Source: Treponema sp. (GTDB taxonomy: Bacteria > Spirochaetota > Spirochaetia > Treponematales > Breznakiellaceae). Taken from it: a stretch of DNA of 50,097 nt. Under the pieces are notes generated by a model. That model was not told the DNA's origin. It did not search any database and saw only the letters and a program-made list of their open reading frames with translations. A program made the translations under genes and the position numbers. The stretch covers positions 1-50,097 of the forward strand of contig JAIRKH010000108.1 in NCBI GenBank assembly GCA_031260245.1, in the 5' to 3' direction. Shown in pieces: positions 9,760-18,796 of the stretch (position 1 is the stretch's first letter; every line of letters starts with the position of its first letter).

Positions 9760-11052
9760 ATGAAGAAACTACTCGTAGTTTTCACTATTGCAATGATAGC
9801 CTTTTCCGGTTGTCAGAAGAAAGAGGCGGCGGGTTCCCCCCCCCCCCGCGCCGCCGAAAACAAATTGATTGTATGGTCGTTCACCGATGAATTAGGAGGA
9901 ATGATCGACAAGGCAGGTTATGGATTCAAGGCGACCCACCCAGATATCACAATTGAATATTCCATGACGCCTACGGAACAGTTCCCCAGCAAACTCGACC
10001 CGGTTCTGGCTTCGGGACAGGGAACCCCGGACGTATTCGCTCTCGAAGACGCTTTTGTTCGTAAATATGTGGAGTCCGGGCTTTTGCTCGACATCTCCGA
10101 CGTGTACAACGCGGCGAAGGACAAATTGTTGGCTTACCCGACTCAAGTCGGTTCGTTTGAAGGCAAAGTCTACGGTATGTCTTGGCAGGCCACTCCGGGC
10201 GCGCTCTTCTATCGACGGAGCCTCGCCCAAAAATACCTCGGTACAGACGATCCGGAACAGGTGCAGGCGTATTTTGCCGACGAGGCGAAATTTTTGGAGA
10301 CCGCCGCCTTGCTCAAGTCCAAATCAAACGGCGCCTGTGTAGTAGTTTCCACAACCGGCGACCTCTTTACGCCCTTCAAAGGCGCCCGGAAAGATCCTTG
10401 GGTAGTCAATGATAAATTAGTATTGGACCCCGCTATGGAAAGATACATGGAGACGTGCAAGTTCCTTCGCGACAACGGCTACGAAGGACGGGTTGGGCAG
10501 TGGAGCGAAGGTTGGTTCGCAGGCATGAAAGGCGAACTCACCGATGAAAACGGCAATCTATTGGAGGCGTTTTCTTTCTTCCTACCCACATGGGGACTCC
10601 ATTATGTACTGAAGACCAACGCCCCCGATACCGCGGGCGATTGGGCGATGATCGCCGGTCCCTACCCCTATAGATGGGGCGGCACATGGATCGGCGCGTG
10701 GAAAGATACCAAGAATCCGGACGCCGCGAAAGAACTCATCCGCTACCTGACCACAGACGACGCTTTCCTCGAAGCCTATGCCAGGGAATCCGGCGACGTC
10801 GTGTCAAACCTCAACGTCATCAACAAAATCAAAGACAACTTCAGCGAGCCGTTCCTAGGCGGTCAGAACCACTACGCCGAATTCGCCGAAATGGCCATGA
10901 ATGTGGACGGCAGGCTGACACAGGGGACGGATCAGGTTATTGAAGGGATATTCAGCGAGGCTGTTACCGCCTACGTGCTTGGCGAAAAAACCAAAGAGCA
11001 AGCTATCGCTGATTGGAGAGACGCTGTTTCCGCCCAGCTTGGTTTAGACTAA
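9760..11052 (+). CDS. ABC sugar transporter extracellular solute-binding lipoprotein
   Basis: Lipobox AFSGCQKK; family 1 solute-binding features; SD aaggag; contains a C12 tract. Confidence 0.9.
   Translation: MKKLLVVFTIAMIAFSGCQKKEAAGSPPPRAAENKLIVWSFTDELGGMIDKAGYGFKATHPDITIEYSMTPTEQFPSKLDPVLASGQGTPDVFALEDAFVRKYVESGLLLDISDVYNAAKDKLLAYPTQVGSFEGKVYGMSWQATPGALFYRRSLAQKYLGTDDPEQVQAYFADEAKFLETAALLKSKSNGACVVVSTTGDLFTPFKGARKDPWVVNDKLVLDPAMERYMETCKFLRDNGYEGRVGQWSEGWFAGMKGELTDENGNLLEAFSFFLPTWGLHYVLKTNAPDTAGDWAMIAGPYPYRWGGTWIGAWKDTKNPDAAKELIRYLTTDDAFLEAYARESGDVVSNLNVINKIKDNFSEPFLGGQNHYAEFAEMAMNVDGRLTQGTDQVIEGIFSEAVTAYVLGEKTKEQAIADWRDAVSAQLGLD
9836..9847. repeat. Homopolymeric C12 tract inside the solute-binding protein gene
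   Basis: gggttcccccccccccccgcg region encodes SPPPR right after the lipobox. Confidence 0.9.
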
Positions 11053-11057
11053 TAGCT

Positions 11058-11105
11058 TCTTTAATTTGGGAATGGGGAGTGAAGCCCCCGCTCCCAAATT
11101 AAAGA
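11058..11105 (+). promoter_or_regulatory. Intercistronic stem-loop between binding protein and permease
   Basis: tctttaatttggga / tcccaaattaaaga, 14-bp perfect stem abutting the SD gaggagg of the permease. Confidence 0.7.
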
Positions 11106-11114
11106 GGAGGTTAT

Positions 11115-12089
11115 ATGAAACAGATTGGAAAACAGATTGGAAACGAAAAACGCACCCATTATTGGGGCTATTTTTTTGTAGCTCCGTTTGTTATTGTATT
11201 CTTGATATTCACTCTTTACCCCACTCTTTATACCTTTACATTAGCGTTTACGGACCTCCAAGGATTGAGAAACAATTTCAAGTTCGTCGGTGTTAGGCAG
11301 TTCGCTACGTTGGTAAAAGACCATTATTTTTGGGATGCGATAGGCAACACCTTTATCATATGGGGGTTGAATTTTGCTCCACAGTTAGGTCTAGCCCTCA
11401 TACTTTCGGTATGGCTTTCGGACGTACGTCTTAATCTCAAATGTAAACCCATTTTTAGAGCTATTGTCTATATGCCGAACCTTCTTATGACGGCTTCCGT
11501 TGCTTTACTTTTCCGTAGCCTTTTCGGGTATCCGGCGGGACCGTTAAGCAGGCTGTTTTATATGAGCGGGCACGGGTTGGTTGAGATTGTTCAGCGAGGC
11601 GGACAAGACGTTGTGCAGATGTTCAACTTCTTCCGTAGCGTATCGTTCTCCAGAGGAATAGTGGCGTTTATACAGTGGTGGATGTGGTATGGACAAACCG
11701 TCATCTTGATGATGGCGGGTATCACGAGTATCTCGCCGTCCCTCTACGAATCTGCGCTTGTGGACGGGGCGAACAGCCGCCAGACGACGTGGTACATCAC
11801 TCTGCCTTTGCTTCGCCCCATGATGCTTTACACGCTGGTTACGTCTATGATTGGAGGTATGCAGATGCTGGATATACCGTTATTGCTGACGGACGGACGC
11901 GGAGCCCCTGATTATAAAATCAGAACGACAGCCCTTTACCTTTACAATCAGGCGTTTCAAGGCAGAAACAACTACGCTTACGCGGCTGCGATATCTATCG
12001 GTATGTTCATCCTTACGATTATACTTGCGCTGTTCATATTCTTCTTTATGCAAGATCGTAGCAAATTCAAAAAGAAGGGAGCCCGATAA
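11115..12089 (+). CDS. Sugar ABC transporter permease (MalF-type)
   Basis: Multi-TM, EAA-like loop SPSLYESALVDGANSRQTTWYITLPLLRPM. Confidence 0.93.
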   Translation: MKQIGKQIGNEKRTHYWGYFFVAPFVIVFLIFTLYPTLYTFTLAFTDLQGLRNNFKFVGVRQFATLVKDHYFWDAIGNTFIIWGLNFAPQLGLALILSVWLSDVRLNLKCKPIFRAIVYMPNLLMTASVALLFRSLFGYPAGPLSRLFYMSGHGLVEIVQRGGQDVVQMFNFFRSVSFSRGIVAFIQWWMWYGQTVILMMAGITSISPSLYESALVDGANSRQTTWYITLPLLRPMMLYTLVTSMIGGMQMLDIPLLLTDGRGAPDYKIRTTALYLYNQAFQGRNNYAYAAAISIGMFILTIILALFIFFFMQDRSKFKKKGAR

Positions 12090-12937
12090 TGAAATTAAAA
12101 TCAAGTTACGTCCAGCTTAAAATAGAAAGGACTCTCATATATATTGTGATGGCCATCCTTACTCTGGTGGCTATTATCCCTATCTATATGCTCCTCATTA
12201 ACGCTACTCGTTCCACAGAACAGATAAATCTGGGAATCGGCTGGCTTCCGAGCCGTTATACCATGAACAACTGGAAAAATCTAACAGATAGAGGTTTCCA
12301 AATCTGGCAGGGCTTTTACAACAGCGCTTTTATCTCGGTATGTACCACCGTGTTAAACATCTACTTCTCGGCGATGACGGCTTACGGTCTCTTCGCCTAT
12401 CGGTTTAAGGGCAGAAATCTCATCTGGGGGATTATTCTCATCATCATGATGCTTCCGGGCACGCTTTCCTTCATTGGGTTTTATCAGTTCATGGCGCGTA
12501 TCAAATGGCTTGACAGCTACCTTCCGTTGATTATTCCCGCCATCGCGGGCGCGGGGACTGTGTTGTTTATACGGCAATATATGAGTTCCGTACTTTCTCT
12601 GGAGCTTGTCGACGCCGCGCGCATCGACGGCGCGGGCGAATTCCACATATTCAACGTTATCATCCTGCCAGTTATCTCGCCGGCTCTCGCGGCCCAGTCT
12701 ATATTCACTTTCGTCGGCTCGTGGAACAACTTCTTCACCCCGTTTGTGCTCATTTCCAGTATGAAGAAGTACACGCTTCCAATGCTCGTGCAGACTCTTC
12801 GCGGCGACATCTACCGCACCGAATTCGGGAGCATCTACCTGGGCATAGCCATCTCCCTCATACCGATTCTGATTTTCTACTCGTTCATGTCCAGATTCAT
12901 CATCTCTGGCGTTACTATGGGCGGCGTCAAAGAGTAA
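12089..12937 (+). CDS. Sugar ABC transporter permease (MalG-type)
   Basis: Multi-TM, EAA loop LELVDAARIDGAGEFHIFNVIILPVISPALAA. Confidence 0.93.
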   Translation: MKLKSSYVQLKIERTLIYIVMAILTLVAIIPIYMLLINATRSTEQINLGIGWLPSRYTMNNWKNLTDRGFQIWQGFYNSAFISVCTTVLNIYFSAMTAYGLFAYRFKGRNLIWGIILIIMMLPGTLSFIGFYQFMARIKWLDSYLPLIIPAIAGAGTVLFIRQYMSSVLSLELVDAARIDGAGEFHIFNVIILPVISPALAAQSIFTFVGSWNNFFTPFVLISSMKKYTLPMLVQTLRGDIYRTEFGSIYLGIAISLIPILIFYSFMSRFIISGVTMGGVKE

Positions 12938-12964
12938 CTCTTAAAAGTCGGAAAACTATGATCG

Positions 12965-12988
12965 ATGGGCGATGTATGCATCGCCCAT
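12965..12988 (+). terminator. Terminator after the permease genes
   Basis: atgggcgatg-tatg-catcgcccat then aatttctt. Confidence 0.5.
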
Positions 12989-13028
12989 AATTTCTTACAC
13001 CTCCCCCCCTAGTAATCACAGTTGCGGC

Positions 13029-13057
13029 TTGTTTTTCTTTGATATTTATGTCATACT
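13029..13057 (+). promoter_or_regulatory. Promoter of the GH20 gene, leaderless
   Basis: TTGTTT-N17-CATACT, then 6 nt to ATG. Confidence 0.45.
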
Positions 13058-13063
13058 GTTCCT

Positions 13064-14323
13064 ATGACTAACGAACTACTTCTCAAAAAAGAATTGTTTC
13101 AAGGAAAACCTGTATATGACTATCGCGGGACCATGCTTGACGTATCAAGACATTTCTTCGGCGTGGACGAAGTGCGCCGTCTTTTGGATGTCATGTACCG
13201 TCTGCGCCTGAACAAGTTTCACTGGCACTTTTCCGATGACCAGGGCTTCCGCATTGCCTTAAAGAATTATCCAAAGCTTGAGGAAATCGCCTCAAAACGC
13301 TCGTTCACCGCCTACGGCGGTTTCCTCAAGAAAAAATTCCGCGATAATACGCCTTATGCTGGTTTCTATACTGAAGAAGAAGTCCGCAGTATCGTCTCTT
13401 ACGCTACTGAACGGGGCATCGAAGTTATCCCAGAATTGAGTATGCCCGGACATTCAAGCGCGCTTGTCGCGGCCTATCCAGAATTGTCCTGCTCTGGGGA
13501 AAAAATCGAGGTTCCGGGGGATTTCGGCGTCATGGACAACGTACTCTGCATAGGCAATGACGACGTCATGCGTTTTATGGACAAATTGCTCCATACCCTT
13601 GTCGATTTATTCGAGGCAAAGACTTTTCATATCGACTTCGACGAAGTTCGGCTTACACATCTAAAAACCTGCCCAAAATGTCAGGCGAAAATGAAGGAAT
13701 TGGGGACCGCGCGCGTTGAAGATCTGAAATTATATGCAAAAAATTTCTTCCGCGACAGCCTCAAGAAACAAGGACTTGAAGTGATTCTCTACAACGACGG
13801 TATGGAAGAGGCGGACACATCCGTCGTCTGTTTTCACTGGGACAGCCGTGATAAACTTGGCGAAAGAACGGTTCAATGGATTAACGAGGGCCAGCAAACT
13901 ATCATAGCCAACTGCGAATACCTCTACATGGATTACCCCTATGTGTGGACTCCGCTCAAAAAGACTTACAGCTTTAATCCTGTCTTGAAGGGCGTCGCTA
14001 AACCCGAAAACATTATCGGCGTAGAAGCCCCATTGTGGACCGAATCCGTCGAGGGTCACCCTAAACTGGCGTTCAACGCTTACTACCGCCTCGCCGCTTT
14101 AGCCGAAATAGGATGGTTCGGTGAAAAACGCAGACCTTATAAGGAGTTTATTAAAAGACTCCGCGAAAACGAAGAGTATTTTTTTGGGGAAAAGCTCAAT
14201 ATTCCAGACCGTATACTTAATCCGAATCTCTTTCGTCGTTTGCGTATGACGAAAAAAAGCCTGATGCAAGATATGAATTGCGAGTTTAGAGAAGTAGAAA
14301 AATTTTATTTTTCCAAAGTATAG
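13064..14323 (+). CDS. GH20 family beta-N-acetylhexosaminidase
   Basis: YDYRGTMLDVSRHFF, LNKFHWHFSDDQGFRI, IPELSMPGHSSALVAAYPEL, FHIDFDEVR...CPKCQ. Confidence 0.88.
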   Translation: MTNELLLKKELFQGKPVYDYRGTMLDVSRHFFGVDEVRRLLDVMYRLRLNKFHWHFSDDQGFRIALKNYPKLEEIASKRSFTAYGGFLKKKFRDNTPYAGFYTEEEVRSIVSYATERGIEVIPELSMPGHSSALVAAYPELSCSGEKIEVPGDFGVMDNVLCIGNDDVMRFMDKLLHTLVDLFEAKTFHIDFDEVRLTHLKTCPKCQAKMKELGTARVEDLKLYAKNFFRDSLKKQGLEVILYNDGMEEADTSVVCFHWDSRDKLGERTVQWINEGQQTIIANCEYLYMDYPYVWTPLKKTYSFNPVLKGVAKPENIIGVEAPLWTESVEGHPKLAFNAYYRLAALAEIGWFGEKRRPYKEFIKRLRENEEYFFGEKLNIPDRILNPNLFRRLRMTKKSLMQDMNCEFREVEKFYFSKV

Positions 14324-14338
14324 TTTAAGGAGGATATT

Positions 14339-15511
14339 ATGGAAACATTTTCTTATGCGCTCGTTACGCCGTATACGGTGGCGAAAAGCAGGACGGGCGG
14401 AGTGCTTGCGCGGTTGTTGTCGCAGGTGGATCTTGAACTGGCAGGCGCTCAAATATTCGCCCCTGACGCGGACCTGGCGCGAAAATACGCGGATATATTG
14501 CGTAAACAGAATACTGCGGTAGGCTCTGTTACCCTTTTGGCCGATTATGTAGAACAGCGGTTCGCGCCTTCGGAAGAAAGATCTCATCCCACCCTTCTAC
14601 TACTGTTCAAGGGCGAGAATCCTTGCGAAAAACTCGCTACTATCTGCGGGCATATCTACCCTGACCATATAGGGGAGGAGTCTCTTGACCGGGAAACCAT
14701 TCGGGATACTTATGCAGACCTCATCGTCGCCCCTAACGACCCAAACAAGATTGACTACTTCGAGCCCGCGGTCATCACGCCGAGAACCCAGAAAGAAGCC
14801 GACGAAGACTTGGTTTTGTTTTCCACATTTCTTAAAGGTAAAGAAAACATCATCAACAATATGCAATATCCCGACGCATCGAGAATCGAGCGGACGCTGG
14901 TCATCATCAAGCCTGACAACTGGCAGTACGCGTCGTCTCGCCCGGGCAACATCATTGATATGTTCACCAGAACCGGCTTGCGAATCATCGGCGTCAAGGT
15001 TCATCGTTTCACGCTCGAGCAAGCTTTGGAATTCTACGGGCCGGTTGAAGCGGTATTGAAAAACAAGCTGGCGCCTATCTTCGGGAAGAATGCTAAAGAG
15101 TTGCTTGAGAAGGAATTCTCTCTTTCATTGAGCGCGGAAACAGAAAAAGCTCTGATTGATAGTTTCGGCGTTGAATACGCCCGGGACCAGTTCACTCAAA
15201 TTGTGGGATTCATGTCCGGCGTGAAACCTGGGTCTGGCAAACAGCCGCATCCTGTGAAGTGTATGATAATCATCTACGAAGGCGTCGACGCGGTAAAAAA
15301 AATTCGAGACGTGCTTGGTCCAACCGACCCGCTCAAGGCTCCGGGCGGCACTGTGCGCCGCGAATTTGGTTCCAACGTCATGGTCAATACAGCGCACGCC
15401 TCGGATTCCGTCGAAAGCTTTAACCGCGAATCAGACGTCGTCCGCGTCAACGAAAACCAACTGGCGGATATTGTTACTGAATACCTTCAGCAAAAAATCA
15501 CGGCTATCTAA
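14339..15511 (+). CDS. Nucleoside-diphosphate kinase domain protein with degenerate N-terminal NDK-like half
   Basis: C-terminal RTLVIIKPDNWQ...GTVRREFGSNVMVNTAHASDSVESFNRE; N-terminal FKGENPCEKLATICGHIYPD...RETIRDTYADLI lacks the catalytic His segment. Confidence 0.8.
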   Translation: METFSYALVTPYTVAKSRTGGVLARLLSQVDLELAGAQIFAPDADLARKYADILRKQNTAVGSVTLLADYVEQRFAPSEERSHPTLLLLFKGENPCEKLATICGHIYPDHIGEESLDRETIRDTYADLIVAPNDPNKIDYFEPAVITPRTQKEADEDLVLFSTFLKGKENIINNMQYPDASRIERTLVIIKPDNWQYASSRPGNIIDMFTRTGLRIIGVKVHRFTLEQALEFYGPVEAVLKNKLAPIFGKNAKELLEKEFSLSLSAETEKALIDSFGVEYARDQFTQIVGFMSGVKPGSGKQPHPVKCMIIIYEGVDAVKKIRDVLGPTDPLKAPGGTVRREFGSNVMVNTAHASDSVESFNRESDVVRVNENQLADIVTEYLQQKITAI

Positions 15512-15606
15512 CCGCGAAATCAAAGAATTCGACAAGAGGTAAGTTCAGTATCCGCAAGCGTACATTTAGCGCGACCTTCATCTGCTAGCCGTATCAAGGA
15601 TAAACT

Positions 15607-15657
15607 TGGCGGGCTTGTATTCTCCGCCCTAAAGACGGAAGGCTTTTCCGCCCGCCA
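15607..15657. repeat. GC-rich compound hairpin, resembles IS200/IS605-type right-end/omega-RNA structures
   Basis: tggcgggc...gcccgcca outer 8-bp stem; inner ccgccctaaagacggaaggc. Confidence 0.35.
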
Positions 15658-15765
15658 TTTATAAAAGGTCAATATCTCAAGAAACAAATATTAAAGGCGC
15701 CATGCGATCCGCTTTATTTAATCCCATGCTCTCAACTTTCCGTTCCTCTCATTTATAAAAGCATT

Positions 15766-16134
15766 CTAATAGACATCCGATTCATTATTGTCCGGCTTTT
15801 TGCGGACAATAACGCTTTTCTTGGGATGCTCGGAAGATTCTCTCCCATCAGAGTGTCGGCGTCTGGACGATCTTTGCTCGTCTCTTTCCGAATATCTCTT
15901 CTCGCGTCCCGCCTTATCCATGACGCGAAGAGCTTCCTCAAAACCGCCCAAAAACTGGACCAAATCCTCGGCGAAAACTACCACCGATTGACGCTCAAAA
16001 CCGCCCTCATCCTTGTTCTTGCTTTCAACGACGTTGAGATAAAGATCGCCCAACCGATTTTCCTTTACATTAAAGAAATAAGTCCTGTTCGGCAATTGCA
16101 CCTTCGTTGAGTAAATTTCTCCGCGTATACCCAT
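15766..16134 (-). CDS. PUR-alpha-like DNA/RNA-binding protein (DUF3276; BpuR-like)
   Basis: GEIYSTKVQLPNRTYFFNVKENRLGDLYLNVVESK...VVVFAEDLVQFLGGFEEAL; SD aggagg. Confidence 0.85.
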   Translation of the reverse strand: MGIRGEIYSTKVQLPNRTYFFNVKENRLGDLYLNVVESKNKDEGGFERQSVVVFAEDLVQFLGGFEEALRVMDKAGREKRYSERDEQRSSRRRHSDGRESSEHPKKSVIVRKKPDNNESDVY

Positions 16135-16203
16135 AATAAATCCTCCTTATATTTAGTAAACAGCGAATATCACAACTTTTCAAAGTATTTCATATTATTT
16201 CTT

Positions 16204-18045
16204 CTATTCTCCATCAGCTTCTTTCACCATTTCCTGTTGCCATGCGATAAGCTCGCGTTCCAGAGCTTGTGTTTGCGCATCCGCCATGATGCGAAAGACT
16301 GGCTCTGTGCCTGAACCGCGCATCCAAATCGAAGCCACAGCAGAATCCGTCTGATCGAGAAAACAAATTTTAAGGCCTCCGCGCCCAGCTTGTCCAAAAC
16401 GCTCCACCTTTATTTCCTCCATTCCAATATACCCTCTCACATTCCATCTTACAATACCGAATTGCGCCAAGTAAGTCTTTTTTTCCCTCCATTCGCGGAG
16501 AAAAATGGTTTGATACCTGTCCTTGAGCAAGGCATGATCAACGATTTTTACCTGTAAAAGGGCGTCTTCTGAATAAGAACCCGTGCTTACCCACGAGGGA
16601 AGAGTTTTAATGACGTCCGCGATGGTGAAATCCGCTCGGTAAATATTACCCGAAAGTTCGCACCATATCTCGAAAAAGCCTTTTTCCCCGCCTCCGCCCC
16701 GTATGGTAAGCAATTTGAGCAGGGCGAAAACCGTATCAATAGGATCGCGGACGCTAGAAGGATAAGTGATGTTACCGCCTGCGGGGCCCTCTCCCAACAC
16801 ACGTACTATCCATCCTCGTTCCCGCAGGTTTCGCGCGAGACCTACGACGTTGGCTTCGCCCACTTCGGCGCGGAACACATCGACTCCAAAGGCTTTGGCG
16901 ATTTGGTCAATGCGTAGAGACGTGGGGTCGTTGACCACGACTGCGACTTTTTTCCCCGCGCCGATATTGCCGTCGCGCGCGAGATGAGACAATTCCGCCA
17001 CGCACGCCAAAGCGAACACTTCCTGCGCCTCCAATGGACGGACCCTGTCTTGAACGTCGTCCCAAATGACAAGATTACCCCGGTCCCCGTCGCAATCCGG
17101 AACATAGCCGAGGATAAAACAGGGGTCTTGGCTATGCGCCTCTTCCAAAAACATGGCGCAGGGAACAAGAGATTCGCCTTCAGGTACGATACGGTGCGCT
17201 ATCCGCCCAGGCTCGCCGTTTATAAACCGAAATTTCACCCCTATTGACGGCAGAAATTCCTTATCAATGGACACGGTTCGCGCCGAACCATTGAAGTCCG
17301 CCACGATGCCTATAGGAGACTTTTTTATATTTGCGGATATTTCCTCGAAAAACCGTGTTTGAGATTCCAAATCCGCGCTATCCGCTACTACTTCCTTGGT
17401 AAATTTCAAATAAGCCAAACAGACTTCTTGCTTTACTCTTTCGGCGTTTCGGTAAATTTCCGCTTCGGCGGCGAGAATTTCAGGAAGCGCGGATTCAAAC
17501 AACGCCTTCGTCGCTTCAATATTTTTTTCACGGTTCGGTCCTGAAAAGAAGGAACGGAATTCATCTATAAGTACCTTAGCCTCTGTTCCGGGCAGAACGC
17601 CGCCGTCCGTTAAGCCGAACTTGAGACCGTTATGACCTATGGGATTATGGCTTGCGGAAATATAGACAAACCCGTCTATTTCTCCGGTACGTGAAAACGC
17701 CATTATTTCAGGCGCCGCGGTAATGGATGCGAAAAGAACGCGACAATTTTCATGCAGAAAGGTTCTAATCATCGTTTCGGCTATCATCCGCCCGGTAGGG
17801 CGGGCGTCCATTCCAACCATTATGACGGGAACCGTGTTGCGTGCAGACGTCTTTTGCTTGTTTTTTACATAGTCGGCGAATATTTTTGCGGCTACGGCTA
17901 CAATGATTTTGTGGGATTTAGAAATTGCCGACTTTTTATCTTCCTCTTCGCCGCTTTCCGCAAAAACCGTTCTCCATCCGGAAGCGGAAAGTATCATATT
18001 AGCAAGCTTATCGTCTAAATCTGTTAATAGTTTTTTATCTGGCAT
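16204..18045 (-). CDS. Phosphoglucomutase/phosphomannomutase family protein
   Basis: VYISASHNPIGHNGLKF (phosphoserine loop), PDCDGDRGNLV (metal loop), RGSGTEPVFRIMAD (phosphate-binding). Confidence 0.9.
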   Translation of the reverse strand: MPDKKLLTDLDDKLANMILSASGWRTVFAESGEEEDKKSAISKSHKIIVAVAAKIFADYVKNKQKTSARNTVPVIMVGMDARPTGRMIAETMIRTFLHENCRVLFASITAAPEIMAFSRTGEIDGFVYISASHNPIGHNGLKFGLTDGGVLPGTEAKVLIDEFRSFFSGPNREKNIEATKALFESALPEILAAEAEIYRNAERVKQEVCLAYLKFTKEVVADSADLESQTRFFEEISANIKKSPIGIVADFNGSARTVSIDKEFLPSIGVKFRFINGEPGRIAHRIVPEGESLVPCAMFLEEAHSQDPCFILGYVPDCDGDRGNLVIWDDVQDRVRPLEAQEVFALACVAELSHLARDGNIGAGKKVAVVVNDPTSLRIDQIAKAFGVDVFRAEVGEANVVGLARNLRERGWIVRVLGEGPAGGNITYPSSVRDPIDTVFALLKLLTIRGGGGEKGFFEIWCELSGNIYRADFTIADVIKTLPSWVSTGSYSEDALLQVKIVDHALLKDRYQTIFLREWREKKTYLAQFGIVRWNVRGYIGMEEIKVERFGQAGRGGLKICFLDQTDSAVASIWMRGSGTEPVFRIMADAQTQALERELIAWQQEMVKEADGE

Positions 18046-18100
18046 GGCGTATATGGTATAATAAAAGAAAATTCATTTCAAGAGGGATAAAACGACATAT

Positions 18101-18529
18101 TTATTTATCCACCGCATCAATCGCTTCGGCTTCTTTCGTCAGATATTGCTCCAAGAGGCGTTTCTTGTCTTGGGGAATGGGAGTCGTTTGTTTCGCATTG
18201 AAATCGTAATGTACAATTACCGCGTTTCCGTTTACGCAAAGTCTGCTTTCCTGCCATGCTTCGTGGTAGACAGTGAAAGACTTCGTTCCAATGCGGCTGA
18301 CTGACGTCCTGATTTCCACATTGAATTGAAAGAACAGTTGGTCCAAGAAGTTGTAATCGGTATGCGCCATGATGAGGGTCCATGTCTCGTAGGATAGGTT
18401 GAGATTCGGTTCAAAGATTCTAAACAGCGGATTGCGCCCCAATTCAAACCAAGCGGCTAAAACCGTATTATTAATATGTCCAAGTCCATCAATGTCGCCG
18501 AATCGCGGACTTACTGTTGTGATAAGCAC
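18101..18529 (-). CDS. Acyl-CoA thioesterase (hotdog fold), GTG start
   Basis: SD aaaggagg then GTG; LITTVSPRFGDIDGLGHINNTVLAAWFE. Confidence 0.85.
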   Translation of the reverse strand: MLITTVSPRFGDIDGLGHINNTVLAAWFELGRNPLFRIFEPNLNLSYETWTLIMAHTDYNFLDQLFFQFNVEIRTSVSRIGTKSFTVYHEAWQESRLCVNGNAVIVHYDFNAKQTTPIPQDKKRLLEQYLTKEAEAIDAVDK

Positions 18530-18694
18530 GTATACCTCCTTTAATGCGCTAGTATATACAATAAACCGCAGACCTGTCAAGAACGTCTTGAGAATGGTCG
18601 TATCCGATGACGAAAAAGTTACGGCGCCTTTTTATCTCCACAGTCGCTTCCGCGATGCGGCGCGCTGAGGCGTTTTGCTATGGGATTGGGCGTT

Positions 18695-18796
18695 TTATGA
18701 GCGGTTTCCGCGGGACACTCCGCCTCTGTGATAGACAAACTTATCGACAGTCCCGGTAGAGACGCCGGGAAGCTCCGCGATTTTCTTGATAGTCAT
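18695..18796 (-). pseudogene. LacI-family regulator N-terminal HTH remnant
   Basis: SD aaggag 8 nt before ATG; MTIKKIAELPGVSTGTVDKFVYHRGGVS matches the LacI HTH pattern, then a stop after 33 codons. Confidence 0.65.
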
